From assembly GCA_033085395.1 (NCBI GenBank), contig MU853184.1, positions 62,001-126,000 on the forward strand: a DNA stretch of 64,000 nt, read 5' to 3'. The translations under genes and the position numbers were made by a program. Shown here piece after piece: positions 1-11,118 of this stretch; positions within the stretch are counted from its first letter, which is position 1; every line of letters begins with the position of its first letter. This DNA is from Xanthoparmelia taractica. Lineage: Eukaryota; Ascomycota; Lecanoromycetes; Lecanorales; Parmeliaceae. The notes beneath the pieces are model-generated. The model did not search any database and was not told the DNA's origin. It was given only the letters and a program-made list of their open reading frames with translations.

Positions 1-1
1 G

Positions 2-1447
2 AGAATCTATAATGCCAACGTAAAGGAGCTCCAAGACACTGCAGGATCAGAATATTTCAAGTTCCTTAGCCGAAAAGCTCATGAAGGGGCTTCCAACCAA
101 GCGAAAGTCGACGTCGCCAATGCTTGTATGATGGGCGAAATTGGAGTATGTATGTTCTTTTTTCGAGCGTGTTGCATCCTATCCAGACTATTTCTCGAAT
201 ATCAGGCAGCTTCCGGGAGCGCGAGGATCTTATCTTCGAGCTATCTCACCGCTCGGAGTCTTGCCTTGGATAAAAATACTAATTCTAATATCTTTGCAGG
301 AAGCAGAGAAGCGTGGAAAGACCAAGCAGGAAATTAGCCGAATCAATGCAGAGACCGCAGTTTTGGAAACCAAGCGAAAGTCGGAAAAGGCCACTGCAGA
401 TGCCGAGTTCACAACTACCCAGACCAAGCTCAACATGGGTATCAATCTGGAGAATATCCAGGCGAGTCGTCGTGCCGAAGCTAAGGATGCTGAATTGCAA
501 CGTGAAGTCGAGGTCAAGCGTGCGGAAATGGAATTGGAGAGAATGAGAGCGTACGTATACCCCGAGCCAGAAGTCCCCTCTTCATCCTGAACCCGGAATG
601 TTGGGTATTGAGACATGATCGCGGAGCGAAAAGTACAATTACGCTCCAGCGTTGCCTTATCTTTCGAATTCTTGCCCGGAAATTGGACATGCTGACTCGA
701 AAGCCCTTATCAGAACCGAGGTCGTCCAAGCAACAATCAAGAGGGAATCCGCAGAGCAAGCAGCGGAGGCGAAGCTATACTCCGAAACAAGAAGCGCTAA
801 TGGTTTACTTTACAAAGAGAAACAAGCAGCAGAAGGACGATTATTTACGGACACGAAGTCGGCGGAAGGACTTTTGTATAAACAGCGCCAAGACGCAGAG
901 GCCAATTGTGGGCAGGCATTCGTTCTGAAAAGTCCCAACTGCGGAAGCTGACCCCTTTTCCTTAGATTACCGCGTGGCGAAGGAGGCTGAAGCCAAGCTG
1001 TATTCCGAAAAACAGGCCGCTCAAGCGGTGACGATAAAGGCAGAAGCGTCGTACTTTGCAAAGAAGAAGGAGGCGGAAGCGATGACGGAGATGGCCAAAG
1101 CATACGGTCACATGTCCCAGATCCTTGGAGGACCTCAAGGCTTACTTCAATATATGATGCTCCAAAACGGTACCTACGAAAAGCTCGCCAACGCAAATGC
1201 AGCGGCGATCAAGGGGCTCCAACCAAAGATTACCGTTTGGAACACGGGGGACAGCGCTGGCTCTTCGAGCGATGGTACGGGAGCAATCCGGAATATCATG
1301 CAAAGCCTTCCTCCACTTCTCTCCACGATCAACGAACAGACGGGGATATCGCCTCCTAGTTGGTTGGCGCAGATGGACACCAGTCAGGCAATGGAGAAGG
1401 GGAAGCCTAATACAAAGTACGACAATGTTGAGGTCAATGGCCATTGA
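2..1447 (+). CDS. floA: Flotillin-like (SPFH/band 7) protein, 3' part
   Basis: Partial gene whose 5' end lies outside the window. Exons 2-145, 300-550, 714-907 and 966-1447 join in frame through introns of 154, 163 and 58 nt. The product reads through a long charged Ala/Glu/Lys coiled coil (KRGKTKQEISRINAETAV, then repeated AEGLLYKxKQxAE-type units) and ends with the flotillin tail: MAKAYGHMSQILGG, then a segment with SLPPLL and PPSWLAQM. Flotillins are membrane-associated scaffolds of sterol-rich microdomains; FloA of Aspergillus acts in apical growth. The SPFH domain itself would be upstream and is not seen. The third intron (gtgggc donor, ctgac branch) is the least certain; joining it gives QDAEANYYRVAKEAEAK with no stop. 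Confidence 0.88.
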
Positions 1448-2541
1448 TGGACACAAAATGGCGTTGTTTTCCTGGCGTCAATCCTTCTTCTACATCCTAA
1501 TACGCATGCGATAGTCGCAATGTCGATGAATAGGGGGCTTGCTTGGTTTCTTGGTTTATCAATCTGTCTTGCTTGGATCGACATGAATTAACGAAGTCAA
1601 AAAGTAGTAGAAAGGGAGTTTGCCGTGCTAACCGAGATGTGAAGCGCTCACCCGCTCAATGCCTGTGAGAGCGCTTACAAACCTACTTTCATGAAATCAT
1701 GGAGCGGCCAGCAGACTATGGAGCATGCAAGAAGCCTATTGGTTCATGCAAGACGGAAAATTTTGAGAGGCCTCAAAAAAGCCTGGTGTTGGACCGGACA
1801 TGGCTGCAGCGATACAAGCAACCTGCCATGAATAGCGATCAATGGAATGGCCAGGTCGCAGAATTTTAACGACATGGAGTCGCTCGACGTCTTGGTTTGA
1901 ATTCATTTCCTAGTGAGGGCACTGATCGATGGTAAATGAGCATATGCAAGGCGATAGGCCAACATCCGAATGAAGAGATGGAACCGTTCAACCAATCGCG
2001 TCTCGGAGTGTGCTGCACCTTAAATATCAGCTCGCAAATTTGATAGCCTTGAAGAGATGTCGCTCTGGGATCGAGGTGCAAATTTCCACTCAATTTCCAC
2101 GGGTAGAGCAATCAAAAGAAAAAGAAAGATACGGAACGGCAGCTTCGTGCTTGAAATTCACAGGATGCTTGGTAGGCTTGCTTTTCTTCGGACTAATGCA
2201 AGGTACCGATGCAATATATTGTTAGAGTAAGTATATTACCTGTATTGGCCCTTACAACTACCACCTTCGCAGCACCACTGCTGAATATGCAGCTAACAAT
2301 GGCTGTAATAAGAAATCTTTATTTCCCATCTTTCTTCTCTTCTTCTTCTTCTCTTCTTCTTCTTCTTCTCCTCCTCCATCCATCGTCTTACTCTATTCAT
2401 CAGCGCTCCCGGTCTTGACGGATTACACTCTTTTGCAACTGATAATATCTTACGCTCTTTAATAGACAGCAATATATTTAAATCCATCCAGACTACTATT
2501 ATTATTTCCACCACACTGCAGATTCGCTAATAATCATTGAA
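1448..2541. other. Intergenic, flotillin 3' side to wall-protein promoter
   Basis: About 1.1 kb without a convincing gene. The last part is the leader of the next gene: a CTT/CTC-rich tract at about 2331-2377 and an AT-rich stretch with tattattattt near 2500. Short open frames here have no recognisable content. Confidence 0.6.
2331..2377 (+). repeat. (CTT)n polypyrimidine tract
   Basis: Imperfect CTT/TTC repeats about 165-210 nt before the start codon of the GPI-type gene. CT-rich blocks are common just upstream of fungal transcription starts, so this may be part of the core promoter or simply a microsatellite. Confidence 0.75.
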
Positions 2542-3269
2542 ATGCGTTACTCATTCATTGCTGCTCCCATCGCCCTTGCGGCCAGTGTGTCTGCCGGAGA
2601 ATATGCCACAACGTGGACCACAGAGGTCGTCAGCACCCTGACCACCTATTGTTCATCAGCCACCTCCCTGTCTATCAATGGCAAGATCCATACCGTCACA
2701 GAGGTAAGCTAGGCATCTTTCGCGTTGCTGCAAACTTACCTATCTGTGCGGATGGGCTGACAAGTCTCCCCCTGCAGGCTACAACGTTGACAATCAGCGA
2801 CTGCCCTTGTACCAAAACGTACCCGGTCGTGGCAACCGGCGCAATCCCAGTCGCCGTCTCCTCGACCCCTGTTGCCCCAGTCGTTGCGACCAGCGCAACT
2901 CTAGTCACCCCTGTTGCCCCAAGCGTGACTCCAACCATCTCCTCGGCCCCCGTTGTCGTGGCAAACTCCTCCACCCCAGCCGTCATCCTCAGTACCGCCC
3001 CATCCGCCATTCTCAGTACAGCACCGGCTGGCCCCCTGGTCCCACTCACCAGCGGAGTATCCGCCGCACCATACCCAGTGTCCAACAGCACCACCCTGGT
3101 GCACGTCGGTAGTGCCTCAGCCGGCACAATCTCCCCGTCTGCATCGCTGGGTTCCACCCCAGTCACCACTCCGGCGGCCAAGGCAGTCTTCAAGGGCTCA
3201 GCGGACAGGATAGCGGCTTCCAGCGTCAGCCTTGTCGCTCTGCTCGGCTTTGCCGCTTACTTCCTGTAA
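2542..3269 (+). CDS. Ser/Thr/Ala-rich GPI-type cell-wall protein (CCG6-like)
   Basis: Exons 2542-2703 and 2778-3269 join through a 74-nt intron (gtaagc...ctgcag) to give 217 aa. The start MRYSFIAAPIALAASVSAG is a signal peptide. The conserved core has TTEVVSTLTTYC, then TVTEATTLTISDCPC; this Cys-bearing block is typical of Pezizomycotina GPI proteins related to Neurospora clock-controlled gene 6. A long Pro/Val/Thr/Ser region (residues about 70-190) is a likely O-glycosylated stalk. The C-terminus is hydrophobic (SVSLVALLGFAAYFL), as expected for a GPI-attachment signal. Likely role: non-enzymatic wall mannoprotein. Family assignment is by memory of the motif. Confidence 0.85.
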
Positions 3270-3956
3270 AAAAGGAGTTGTACTCGTACCAACAAGTTCT
3301 CCAGCTGTCTACGGCATACGGTTTCGAGGGTCTTGCTAGCTTTCCGTGCTTGCGTTACTTCTCTGTTGGGATAGATGGGCATTGCGCGCGCGAGGTGATA
3401 CCCATTTTTATGATTCGGCCACTCGATCTGGCGCATCTAGTCGCGATTCATGATTTACACCCGGATTACAGTAATTTTAATAACCCTGTTTCACAGTGAT
3501 GTGATTACGATAGTGCTGTTATTGTAGATGATGATGTGTGGAGCCTGAGAAAAGGAGATGAGTGGTGATCTTGATGGGTAGATATGTAGCGACACCTGTA
3601 ACAGCATCATCATCATATCTAGAGAAATCAACGCACGCGATCACCACTCTCCACCATTCTTGTCTCTTCGGAAGTAATACCAGATAGGGGATAGGGCGTA
3701 TAAGCCCTCACCCTCCAAATCTCACATTTCCCATCCCATCCCATCCCAGACAAACAAGAAAACCAAATACCAAAATCCACATATGGCATACCATATCATA
3801 CCATACCATCGCATCGCACCGCACACTTACCATCCCATACTTACCTTATCCCGTCCTCGTACCTGCATAAGAATAAGAAGTACTTCTACCGCCACCAATA
3901 TTACCTTTATTGCCTCAAACCGGTGTCACGTTGTGGCGCTTTTCTTTCTCTTTTCC

Positions 3957-4232
3957 TCTTTTTTTCTTTTTTTTCTTTTTTTTCTTTTTTTTCTTTTTTT
4001 TCTTTTTTTTCTTTTTTTTCTTTTTTTTCTTTTTTTTCTTTTTTNNNNNNNNNNNNNNNNNNNNNNNNNNNNNNNNNNNNNNNNNNNNNNNNNNNNNNNN
4101 NNNNNNNNNNNNNNNNNNNNNNNNNNNNNNNNNNNNNNNNNNNNTCTTTTTTTTCTTTTTTTTCTTTTTTTTCTTTTTTTTCTTTTTTTTCTTTTTTTTC
4201 TTTTTTTTCTTTTTTTTCTTTATTTTCTTTAT
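3957..4232 (+). repeat. (TTTTTTTTC)n 9-bp tandem array
   Basis: Near-perfect units of eight T and one C run on both sides of the N block (3957-4044 and 4145-4219), decaying to TTTATTTC-like copies near 4232. Open frames across it translate only to FFSFF/FLFFL and are not genes. True length is unknown because of the gap. Confidence 0.95.
4045..4144. other. Assembly gap (100 N)
   Basis: Exactly 100 N, the customary placeholder for a gap of unknown size, placed inside the T8C array. Confidence 0.98.
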
Positions 4233-4352
4233 TTATTCTTTACGCAGTATTCGGATCCGGCGGCTCCTACTACCGAACTCGGAAGTCGGAAGTCGGAAGT
4301 CAGAAGGGAAGGTCAAAGTTGGTGGGCTGGAGCTGGAGCTAGAGCTGGAGCT

Positions 4353-4510
4353 AAGTGAGGTAAAATAGGTAAGGTGAGTGAGGTAAGTGAGGTAAGATAG
4401 GTAGGTGAGGTAAGTGAGGTAAGTGAGGTAAGTGAGCTGAGGCAAGTGAGCTGAAGTCAGTGAGGTAAGGTAGTGCAGGGTAGGGTAGGGTAGGGTAGTG
4501 TAGGGTAGGG
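4353..4510 (+). repeat. GTGAGGTAA minisatellite and TAGGG repeats
   Basis: About 12 imperfect copies of a 9-bp GTGAGGTAA unit, with variants such as GTGAGCTGA, lead into (TAGGG)n at 4476-4507. The latter differs from the fungal telomere repeat TTAGGG by one T and includes four evenly spaced GGG runs (4478-4495). Confidence 0.85.
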
Positions 4511-5331
4511 TGAGCCGTTGGGGGTGGCGTGGGTGGGTGTGCGTGTGCGGCGTGTGTGTTGGTTGGTTGGTTTCAACGGCGCGGAAGGGTGTGGGAATGT
4601 GGGAATGGGGTGGGTGGGATGAGTGTGGTGTATTGGAGGAGAAGGAAGGGGGGGGGAGAGAGATGATATGGTGGAGGTTGAATCTGCGATTAAGTGGATG
4701 CAGGGTTAGAGGAGTGAAGCAGGGAGGGGAGAGGGTTTCTGTTTTCATGTCATGCCATGTCAAGGCACGCGAGGCCAGAATTTGAACACGCTGATTTCAA
4801 AGTCGTGGTCATGCGAAAAATGCGCCATTGAGTCTCGAGCACTCGGTCGTGTGTGGCATGGAGGGAGGGAAGAAATGTCACCGAGGTTCAAGCTTCTACG
4901 ACAAGGTCCACTTTCACCGCGCGAGGAGGGTTCTACGCTGAGATAGATGTCTTTATAAGTAGTGAGTGAGTGGCAAGCCGATTTCATTTCTTGTGGGAGC
5001 GAATGAACGGGGGTGAGCATCTTATTATATTATTGCGGAGTGCTCGTCTAGCTGGGCACTGCATCCATCCGATGATCGTCATTGTCAGACCATGGCGTAC
5101 CAAAAATGAGTGTGTTCGGAAGATATTAGTCAGTGTTTTATACCCCCGAACTGAATCAATCATCTCCAAGAAGCGAAGTCTATATCCCACCCAAACCAAT
5201 CCAAAAAGCCATCCCAAACCGAACCATGGCTCCAACCTGGCGGTGACACCGCTCCAGAAAGTAAAAGTTGCGCACGTATCCCAGTGCCAGCCTACCACAG
5301 ATCCATCAAGGTCTGACTGCCCTCTGAGCAT

Positions 5332-5769
5332 CTACCAGAACCTAGCTGCCGGCTTCCTCACCTTCCTCTCCTGCTTCAATCCTCTCATCTCCATCCTCTT
5401 TGCGAACCCTGTTGCCGTTGCATATACTGTGCCGGTGCCAGTACCCACGGGCAGACCACTGCTGCCAGGGATGGGATAAGGTGCGGTCGGGGCAGCTGCG
5501 CTAGAAGCTGGCACGGTGACAGTGACGGTGACTTGCGTTGTCGTTGTCACGGTGGTGGGGACAGGACAGGTGGTTCCTGACTGGATTGGGCTTCCAGGAA
5601 GACCTGAAGGGCCAGTTGGAAGAGTGGCGTTGGAGATAGGGTACGGGGCACCCACGGTGGCGGAGGAGAATGGGAGACCGGTGCCGGTGCCGGTGCCAGT
5701 TTGTGCGGTGGCAGAAGCGGAGAGAGCCAAGATGCTCGCAAGGGTAGTCAAGAGGGTGAGTGGAGCCAT
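5332..5769 (-). CDS. Small secreted Thr/Pro/Gly-rich protein with dibasic C-terminal tail
   Basis: Intronless, 145 aa. MAPLTLLTTLASILALSASATA is a signal peptide followed by a GTGTGTG stretch. The middle repeats short motifs (APYPISN, APYPIPGSS, VPTTVTTTTQVTVTVTV) and has a single Cys (TTCPVP). The end is unlike the rest: after GFAKR comes MEMRGLKQERKVRKPAARFW, 20 residues with eight Lys/Arg. KR is a Kex2-type site, so a cationic peptide could be released. There is no GPI-type hydrophobic tail. No family recognised; a secreted protein of unknown role is the safe call. Confidence 0.7.
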   Translation of the reverse strand: MAPLTLLTTLASILALSASATAQTGTGTGTGLPFSSATVGAPYPISNATLPTGPSGLPGSPIQSGTTCPVPTTVTTTTQVTVTVTVPASSAAAPTAPYPIPGSSGLPVGTGTGTVYATATGFAKRMEMRGLKQERKVRKPAARFW

Positions 5770-7102
5770 TGCGATGAGTGGTATAGATTTAGTAGCAGGA
5801 GTGCTCCGGATACGAAGATGTAAACGAATGACTGGGAGGGGATGAAATGTGGGATATTAAGAGAAGGGTGAGAATGCCAGCGTCTCAACAATGATAGGGA
5901 AGAGATATGCAGACAGCCGGCTGCACAGGAACCTATATTGCAGATATAGATAGCGACTGACAAAGAGGAAGCACAGGGGTGACGTTGGTGGACGGACGTT
6001 TATGGAAAGTGGCAGACAAAGCATTCTTAAAGCAAAGACAGCAAAGAGATGCAGCAGCAGCAGCACTCTGATCGTCAGACTCGTAACTACATTGCTCGAG
6101 ACCCACATAAAATCCTTTTGCAACTTCCGTTGAGAATAAGCCCGAAGGAAAAAGCTGAGTAAAGAAGATATCAATGTCAACGGCTCTGAGTGGCAGATGG
6201 GCAGGATGGTAAGCGTCAAGAGGTAAGCCACGTGTTTCAATAAATTCTCTGCATTACTTAAAAGGCAATTGGCCGACGGAAAACGGATGAAATGTAACCA
6301 AACAGCTTTGCCGCATTAGAAGTAGGCCACGAAATCTCGGCTGGATTCATAAGACCAAGGTAGTATCCGCAGGATCAGAATCCTAAAGGAGTAATTTGTG
6401 TGAGCATGAATGGGATTCGGGGAAGGGGTGGAAATCGGGGATGAATGAATTTGTGTGGAAGATATTAACGCGCGGCGCTGGTAGAAGTATAGTAAATGTA
6501 TACGTAGTACAGTAACGTAACTGGTCTCGCTTTGGGGGCCAACCGGGGGCCAAAAGGAAGGCCTCTTATGTTCTTACCTTACTTGGGCCAACCCTAGCGA
6601 AGCCCGAGGCCCCCCCCTTCCTTGTCAACCAAATAGAGAATAGAGGCTTGATCAATTAATCTCAGCCTTATCACCAACTTATCTCGCTCTCCGGTTCAAA
6701 CTTACAGTATCACCTTCCATCCAATCAAGACTCTATCAAGCCGCCGCAAAATACAATCGCCCCATGTCTGAAACGTCCAAGAGATAAAAGGAGCTTGGAA
6801 GCAATGGCGGTCTAGCCATCAAATCGTCTTTCTCGGACTTCCGTATGATGGATTGTGTGTATCCATTGAGGCCAATCTCACCAAAAGCCGATGGATGTAT
6901 TGAAGATGCTTCCTATTGGCCATGCGTGCTATATCAACAGATGGTGGATAGATACATGATTATATTTTGGATGGTTGCATTCTGCTTTCGCACATTCATC
7001 TCGCCTCTCCTTTGGGAATCTCCAATCGCCATAGCTCCTGCACCTGCACCTGATACCTCCGCCACATTGCACTGTGCGCCTCAAGATCAATCCGATCCCT
7101 GC
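5770..7102. other. Intergenic between secreted protein and ApsA 3' end
   Basis: About 1.3 kb. Contains a short GCA run near 6053-6066, paired GGGGGCCAA words (6533-6552) and a C9 run (6611-6619). Open frames on either strand have no family features. Confidence 0.55.
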
Positions 7103-10100
7103 CTAAGATCCGGTAAAGGGATCCTCCCCTCCCACCCTTGCACTTCCCATTGCACTGCCAGCGGCCGAGGCATCAAAACCCCAAAAGCTCATGTCTTTCT
7201 TGCGCCCTCGCCGTGCCCCGTAGCCCTTGCCTTTTGCAGTGACTATGTACTCCTTCTCCTTTCCATCCACGAATGCTTCCATCCGTACCGTTCCCGCACA
7301 CTCAAAAAAGTTGTCCGGCACTACAGGAGACAGCGTGATGCTATTGTCAGAGATGCCACGGGCCAGAGTACGCTGCGTAGGGTTGCCTCCTGATCCTGCT
7401 TGAGACCGAGGTGTGTATCTGTCGTACTTTTCTCGTGAAGTAGGGCCTTGCAAACTGCAACTCGATCCTACTGCCATGGCATTGTTGGGATAAGTGTGAA
7501 AGGCGCTTAGTGGCACCGGACGGGGCCCTGTGCTGCTGCGTTTTCGAGCGGCGGCAGCTACTCGATGCACTTGAGGAGGCTCCGCCGCATCGTCGGATTC
7601 AGCTTCCTCATGTTCCCAAGGCAATTTCGCTCCTTCAATGATCTCCTGTTCGACCAAACCTATCGGTAACGAGTACGAGTGGGAGCCTATCGACGGACGC
7701 TCTTTGACTTTGGCGGTTTTGATCGAGTCTTGACAACGAGATCCAGTCGTAGGCTCATGCATGGGTAGATACTGGTATTCCTGTGTGAGTAGAGGCGCAG
7801 GGCTGGCAAGATCGTCCAATCCTCGACGAGAAAGACTCAAGTAAGACAGAGCAGCCAACCAGATGTAGTGTCGCTCCCGTGAGGTTGCCGTGAGTTTTAG
7901 AGCTCTCTGTGGAGTCAGTATTAAGATTGAGCGGTCAAAGATGGCCTGAGAGCCTGCACTCTTAGGCAGTGGCGTATCATCCTTGACGTCGAGGACCGAC
8001 TGAATTGCAACTAGACCTTGAAATCAGCGCATTCCACAACATTATCGGACGACAACATACGCTTTCGGCCTCCTTTGCCCAGTAAAGTAAGTCCAGACGT
8101 AGGTTGCTTGCTGCTCCATATCACTGCTCGTTCAAATGGTGCCAACCATACCCATCGCTTATGTCTGACGCCACTGCCATTTCCGTTATCTCCATTCCGG
8201 CCCGATTCGAATTCCACTTGAGGATTATCGGTGATACCAAAGGAGCTTCTCTTCCTCACGTACTTCCACATCCATTCTCCTACCATTGTCTGAGCAATGG
8301 TATCAGCGACACTGGTCTGCTCTCTGGGCGTCTCGATCGGCGTCTCTCCTGCAGGGATCTCAGGAAGGGCTGAATGACTTGATAGCTCTGCGACACTACC
8401 ATACGGTAGTACGAATTTATTGCGCCGCGGAGCATGCGACTTTGGACTTGGAGGTACCGTGGTAGATGCTGACAATGACTGTCTCGATTCAGGTCGTAGG
8501 GGTACCGGTGGCTGTATCACAGCGGCGGCGGACTGGACTCTACGAATTATTCTTCGTTGTTTGAGAGACTTATCGTAAGTTTGACCATGTTGAGCGCTGA
8601 AGAAGGTCGTAGTGTGCGGACTGGGACTGGCAGCTCCGTCACTGGCACTGAGAGGAACCTTCCGAGAACTCGATCTTGTGGGCACAGGAAAAGGTGGCGC
8701 GACTGTTGCCTCGCTTCCTAAGGCACTTGATTCGCCAAGACTCTTGCCTCGTTGTCCGTGCTCTACAATGCTGTTCGAGACCAGAGCCTTTCGTCGTATA
8801 TCCGGCTGCCTCACATTGCTAGGCCCTGTTCGACGCCTCTCCGTCGGTCTGGTATGAAAGGTCTTTGATGTCGTATGTGATTGGGCCTTCGGTTTCGCAG
8901 TCGCTGGTTTAGGTACGCTCACAGGCTTCTCGTCTTCCGCCTCCTCAGAGGCTGACTCGAGCCTCTCCAAGACCGAGTCCTTGAGATGCGGTACCAATTT
9001 CCACGAATTTTGCACTTTCGATAGCGTCTTCCGTACGGGAGCTGCGTTAAGGAATTCGTCATCGCTGAAGTGATGCTGAACGTTCTCGCGATCGTCGTCG
9101 CTCGACACATTGAACCCAGCGAATATGCTTTCGGATCTGATTGGCCTTCTGGGACCAGAAGGCTGATTGTGGTTCAGAGGTCCGTTATCATTGTTTCCGG
9201 GATATGCATCCTTGATCCTAGTAGTTCTTGCACTTTGTTTTACCTCTTCTGCTCCTGTCGGAGCTTGACTCCGAAGGCTATGCTTTGATGACTCTGGGCC
9301 CGACGTAGTTCTTGCCTGTTTCCTTCTTTCAGCGAACCGGGGAGGGTGTTGAGTTGGAAGATCGATCGACGGTAACCTCGGATCCATTCTGACAGGTCGC
9401 TTGTCAGCCCTAGTCTCTTCGGTTTGCATCGAGGTTGATTGCATGTTTCTCGGTAGCTCAATGACCACTTGGCAAGCTGCATTTTTGGTGCGAGGTGGGA
9501 GCACAACACTATTGCGGGACGATGAAGGCCTCGAAGCTGGTGGATGGATTGCTATTACTGGTACATCCATACACGAAGGCGAAAGACGGGAACTTGCAGG
9601 ACTTGATACTGGTATAGGGTCCTCAAATGTTTGCGTGGATGCCGATTTCATCTCGTTTGCACCGAAAGGAGCAGAAACAGAAGTCTCATTGTTTGCTTTT
9701 GCTGTCGAAGCAGGGTCTCCAGGCTGCCCGATGGTCTGGCTGCCTATAGAAACCATAGACAAAATCTTCGGTTGAGCGGCTTCTATAACCGGTGTTTGCT
9801 CGACAAACAATTGAGGAATGGTAATGCGCTTCCGACTTTGATTGGCCGTACGCTCTGTTTGCCCAATGCCTTGTTGCAGAACGCCTGGCTCTTGTTGTTG
9901 TAGCGAGGGAGACGGGGGAGGAGAGCACTGCGTCCCAGTCTCCGTGTAACGAGTCCCCAGCTGCTTTCCCGGAAAGTCGATGTAGTCGTTGATGATGCCT
10001 ATGGAGTGTTGCCCCAAGGTCTCGTCTTCAAGCGGCTCTTCATTAATATCTGCGTGAAAGTCTCTCACTTTCCTAGCCTTCTCTTCTACTGAATATCGCC

Positions 10101-11118
10101 CTGCTGAAGCATAGATTTCCTCAGGCAGCGCATTCTGATCATTGTCTTCCTCCTTGGCAGCATTCTCGCCCTCGTCGAAATCGAGCTCTTCTGCTAAGCT
10201 CAAACCACTCATTTGTGAACCTCCTAGACTATGCAAACCACTCATCCTCGAGGATCTAAAATCTGAAATCCATTTACTTTCGTAGGACTCATCAAGACTT
10301 CTCTTGCTCACACGGGACATGGCAGGAATGCCAGAAGTGTCGTTGCCGTTCCCGAACCATGTGGCCTTTATGCCTTCGTCGTCCACGTCGTCACCCATGC
10401 CAGTGCTTTTGTGGTCTGTATCCTGGACGATTAACATCTCAGCCACCATAGTCTTTAGACGCTCTTCCACGACGTGAACCCTGCCTTCCATTTTTCGCCT
10501 CTTGTCATCCCAGGTTTGCCTATCTTTCTCCCAAAGCGCGTGTGCTTTGTTAGCATCTTCTTCTTGTGCGCGCAGTTTGCGCAAGGAGTCTTCCAAGCGT
10601 TTCCGAGTATCAGCAACATTTTCGACCGCATTGTCCCTCTCTTTTGCAATGTCCTCTAGTGCTTGGAGCATATCTTTTTCGAGTGATTGCATTTGTTTAT
10701 TAACCAAAGTTACCTCGGCTTTCTGGATCTTCAGGTCCTTGGTCAACTGCTCATTCTCGGCTCTGCTCCTGTGCAAATTCTCTTCCAAGCTCCCTATCAT
10801 ACTATTCTTGCTTCCGAGCTCTTTCCTGAGCGAGTGTATTTGAGTGACAAGAGATATGCCCAGATTGTTTGGGGTAAGATTTTGAGATTTGTGGGCCGGA
10901 GTCATGTCGAAATTGCCATCATCGGTGATCCCTGCCTGCTTCGGGAAATATATGTCCTCGGTAGGGGGAAAAGGCAGGGGGGAATTCTCAGAGGATGGTG
11001 ATGAACATTCCCGGGTTGAGAATTGTTCTGATATTTCCATAGAAGGGCTATCATATGGTGTATCCGTAGGTGTAGGTAGGGTGTGCGCCGCGAAGTGGTA
11101 GCCATTGTCGAGCGCCAT
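7103..11118 (-). CDS. apsA: Cortical PH-domain protein, ApsA/Num1 family
   Basis: Two exons, 8061-11118 and 7103-8010, joined by a 50-nt intron (gtatgt...gctgat...ctag), give 1321 aa. The N-terminus is Ser/Pro-rich, followed by a coiled coil (residues about 80-235: ISLVTQIHSLRKELGSK to RLKTMVAEML). The long middle is disordered. The C-terminal quarter holds the PH domain: TMVGEWMWKYVRK, RHKRWVWLAPFERAVIWSSK, then across the intron RKLAIQSVLDVKDDTPLPKS and RALKLTATSRERHYIWLAALSYL. This order matches Aspergillus ApsA and yeast Num1, which anchor dynein and mitochondria at the plasma membrane and control nuclear migration. The PH domain would bind phosphoinositide. A tail of about 250 residues follows it. 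Without the intron the PH domain is cut in half. No Num1-type tandem repeats seen. Confidence 0.9.

Larger units (their letters stand above)
3270..5331. other. Low-complexity intergenic tract with assembly gap
   Basis: Holds CCCAT and CATAC short repeats (3728-3830), the (T8C)n array with the N gap, a GTGAGGTAA-type array and TAGGG repeats. Unique-looking sequence follows from about 4750 to the next gene. No supported gene. Confidence 0.75.

Noticed and set aside
3783..4368. Long open frames of Phe/Leu/Ser across the N gap
   Set aside because: They are translation of the T8C array and of N, not a protein.
4476..4507. True internal telomere
   Set aside because: The unit is TAGGG, not TTAGGG, and the array is short and flanked by related minisatellite units.
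4233..4763. 176-codon minus-strand frame rich in Pro/Thr/Leu/Tyr
   Set aside because: It reads through the AGGTA/TAGGG repeats; the repeats alone explain the open frame.
5857..6240. 127-codon minus-strand frame with hydrophobic stretches
   Set aside because: No ordered domains or splice support, and it lies in the promoter side of the secreted protein.
7103..7858. Separate 251-aa protein downstream of the coiled-coil gene
   Set aside because: It is the second exon of the ApsA-type gene; joining by a 50-nt intron restores the PH domain.
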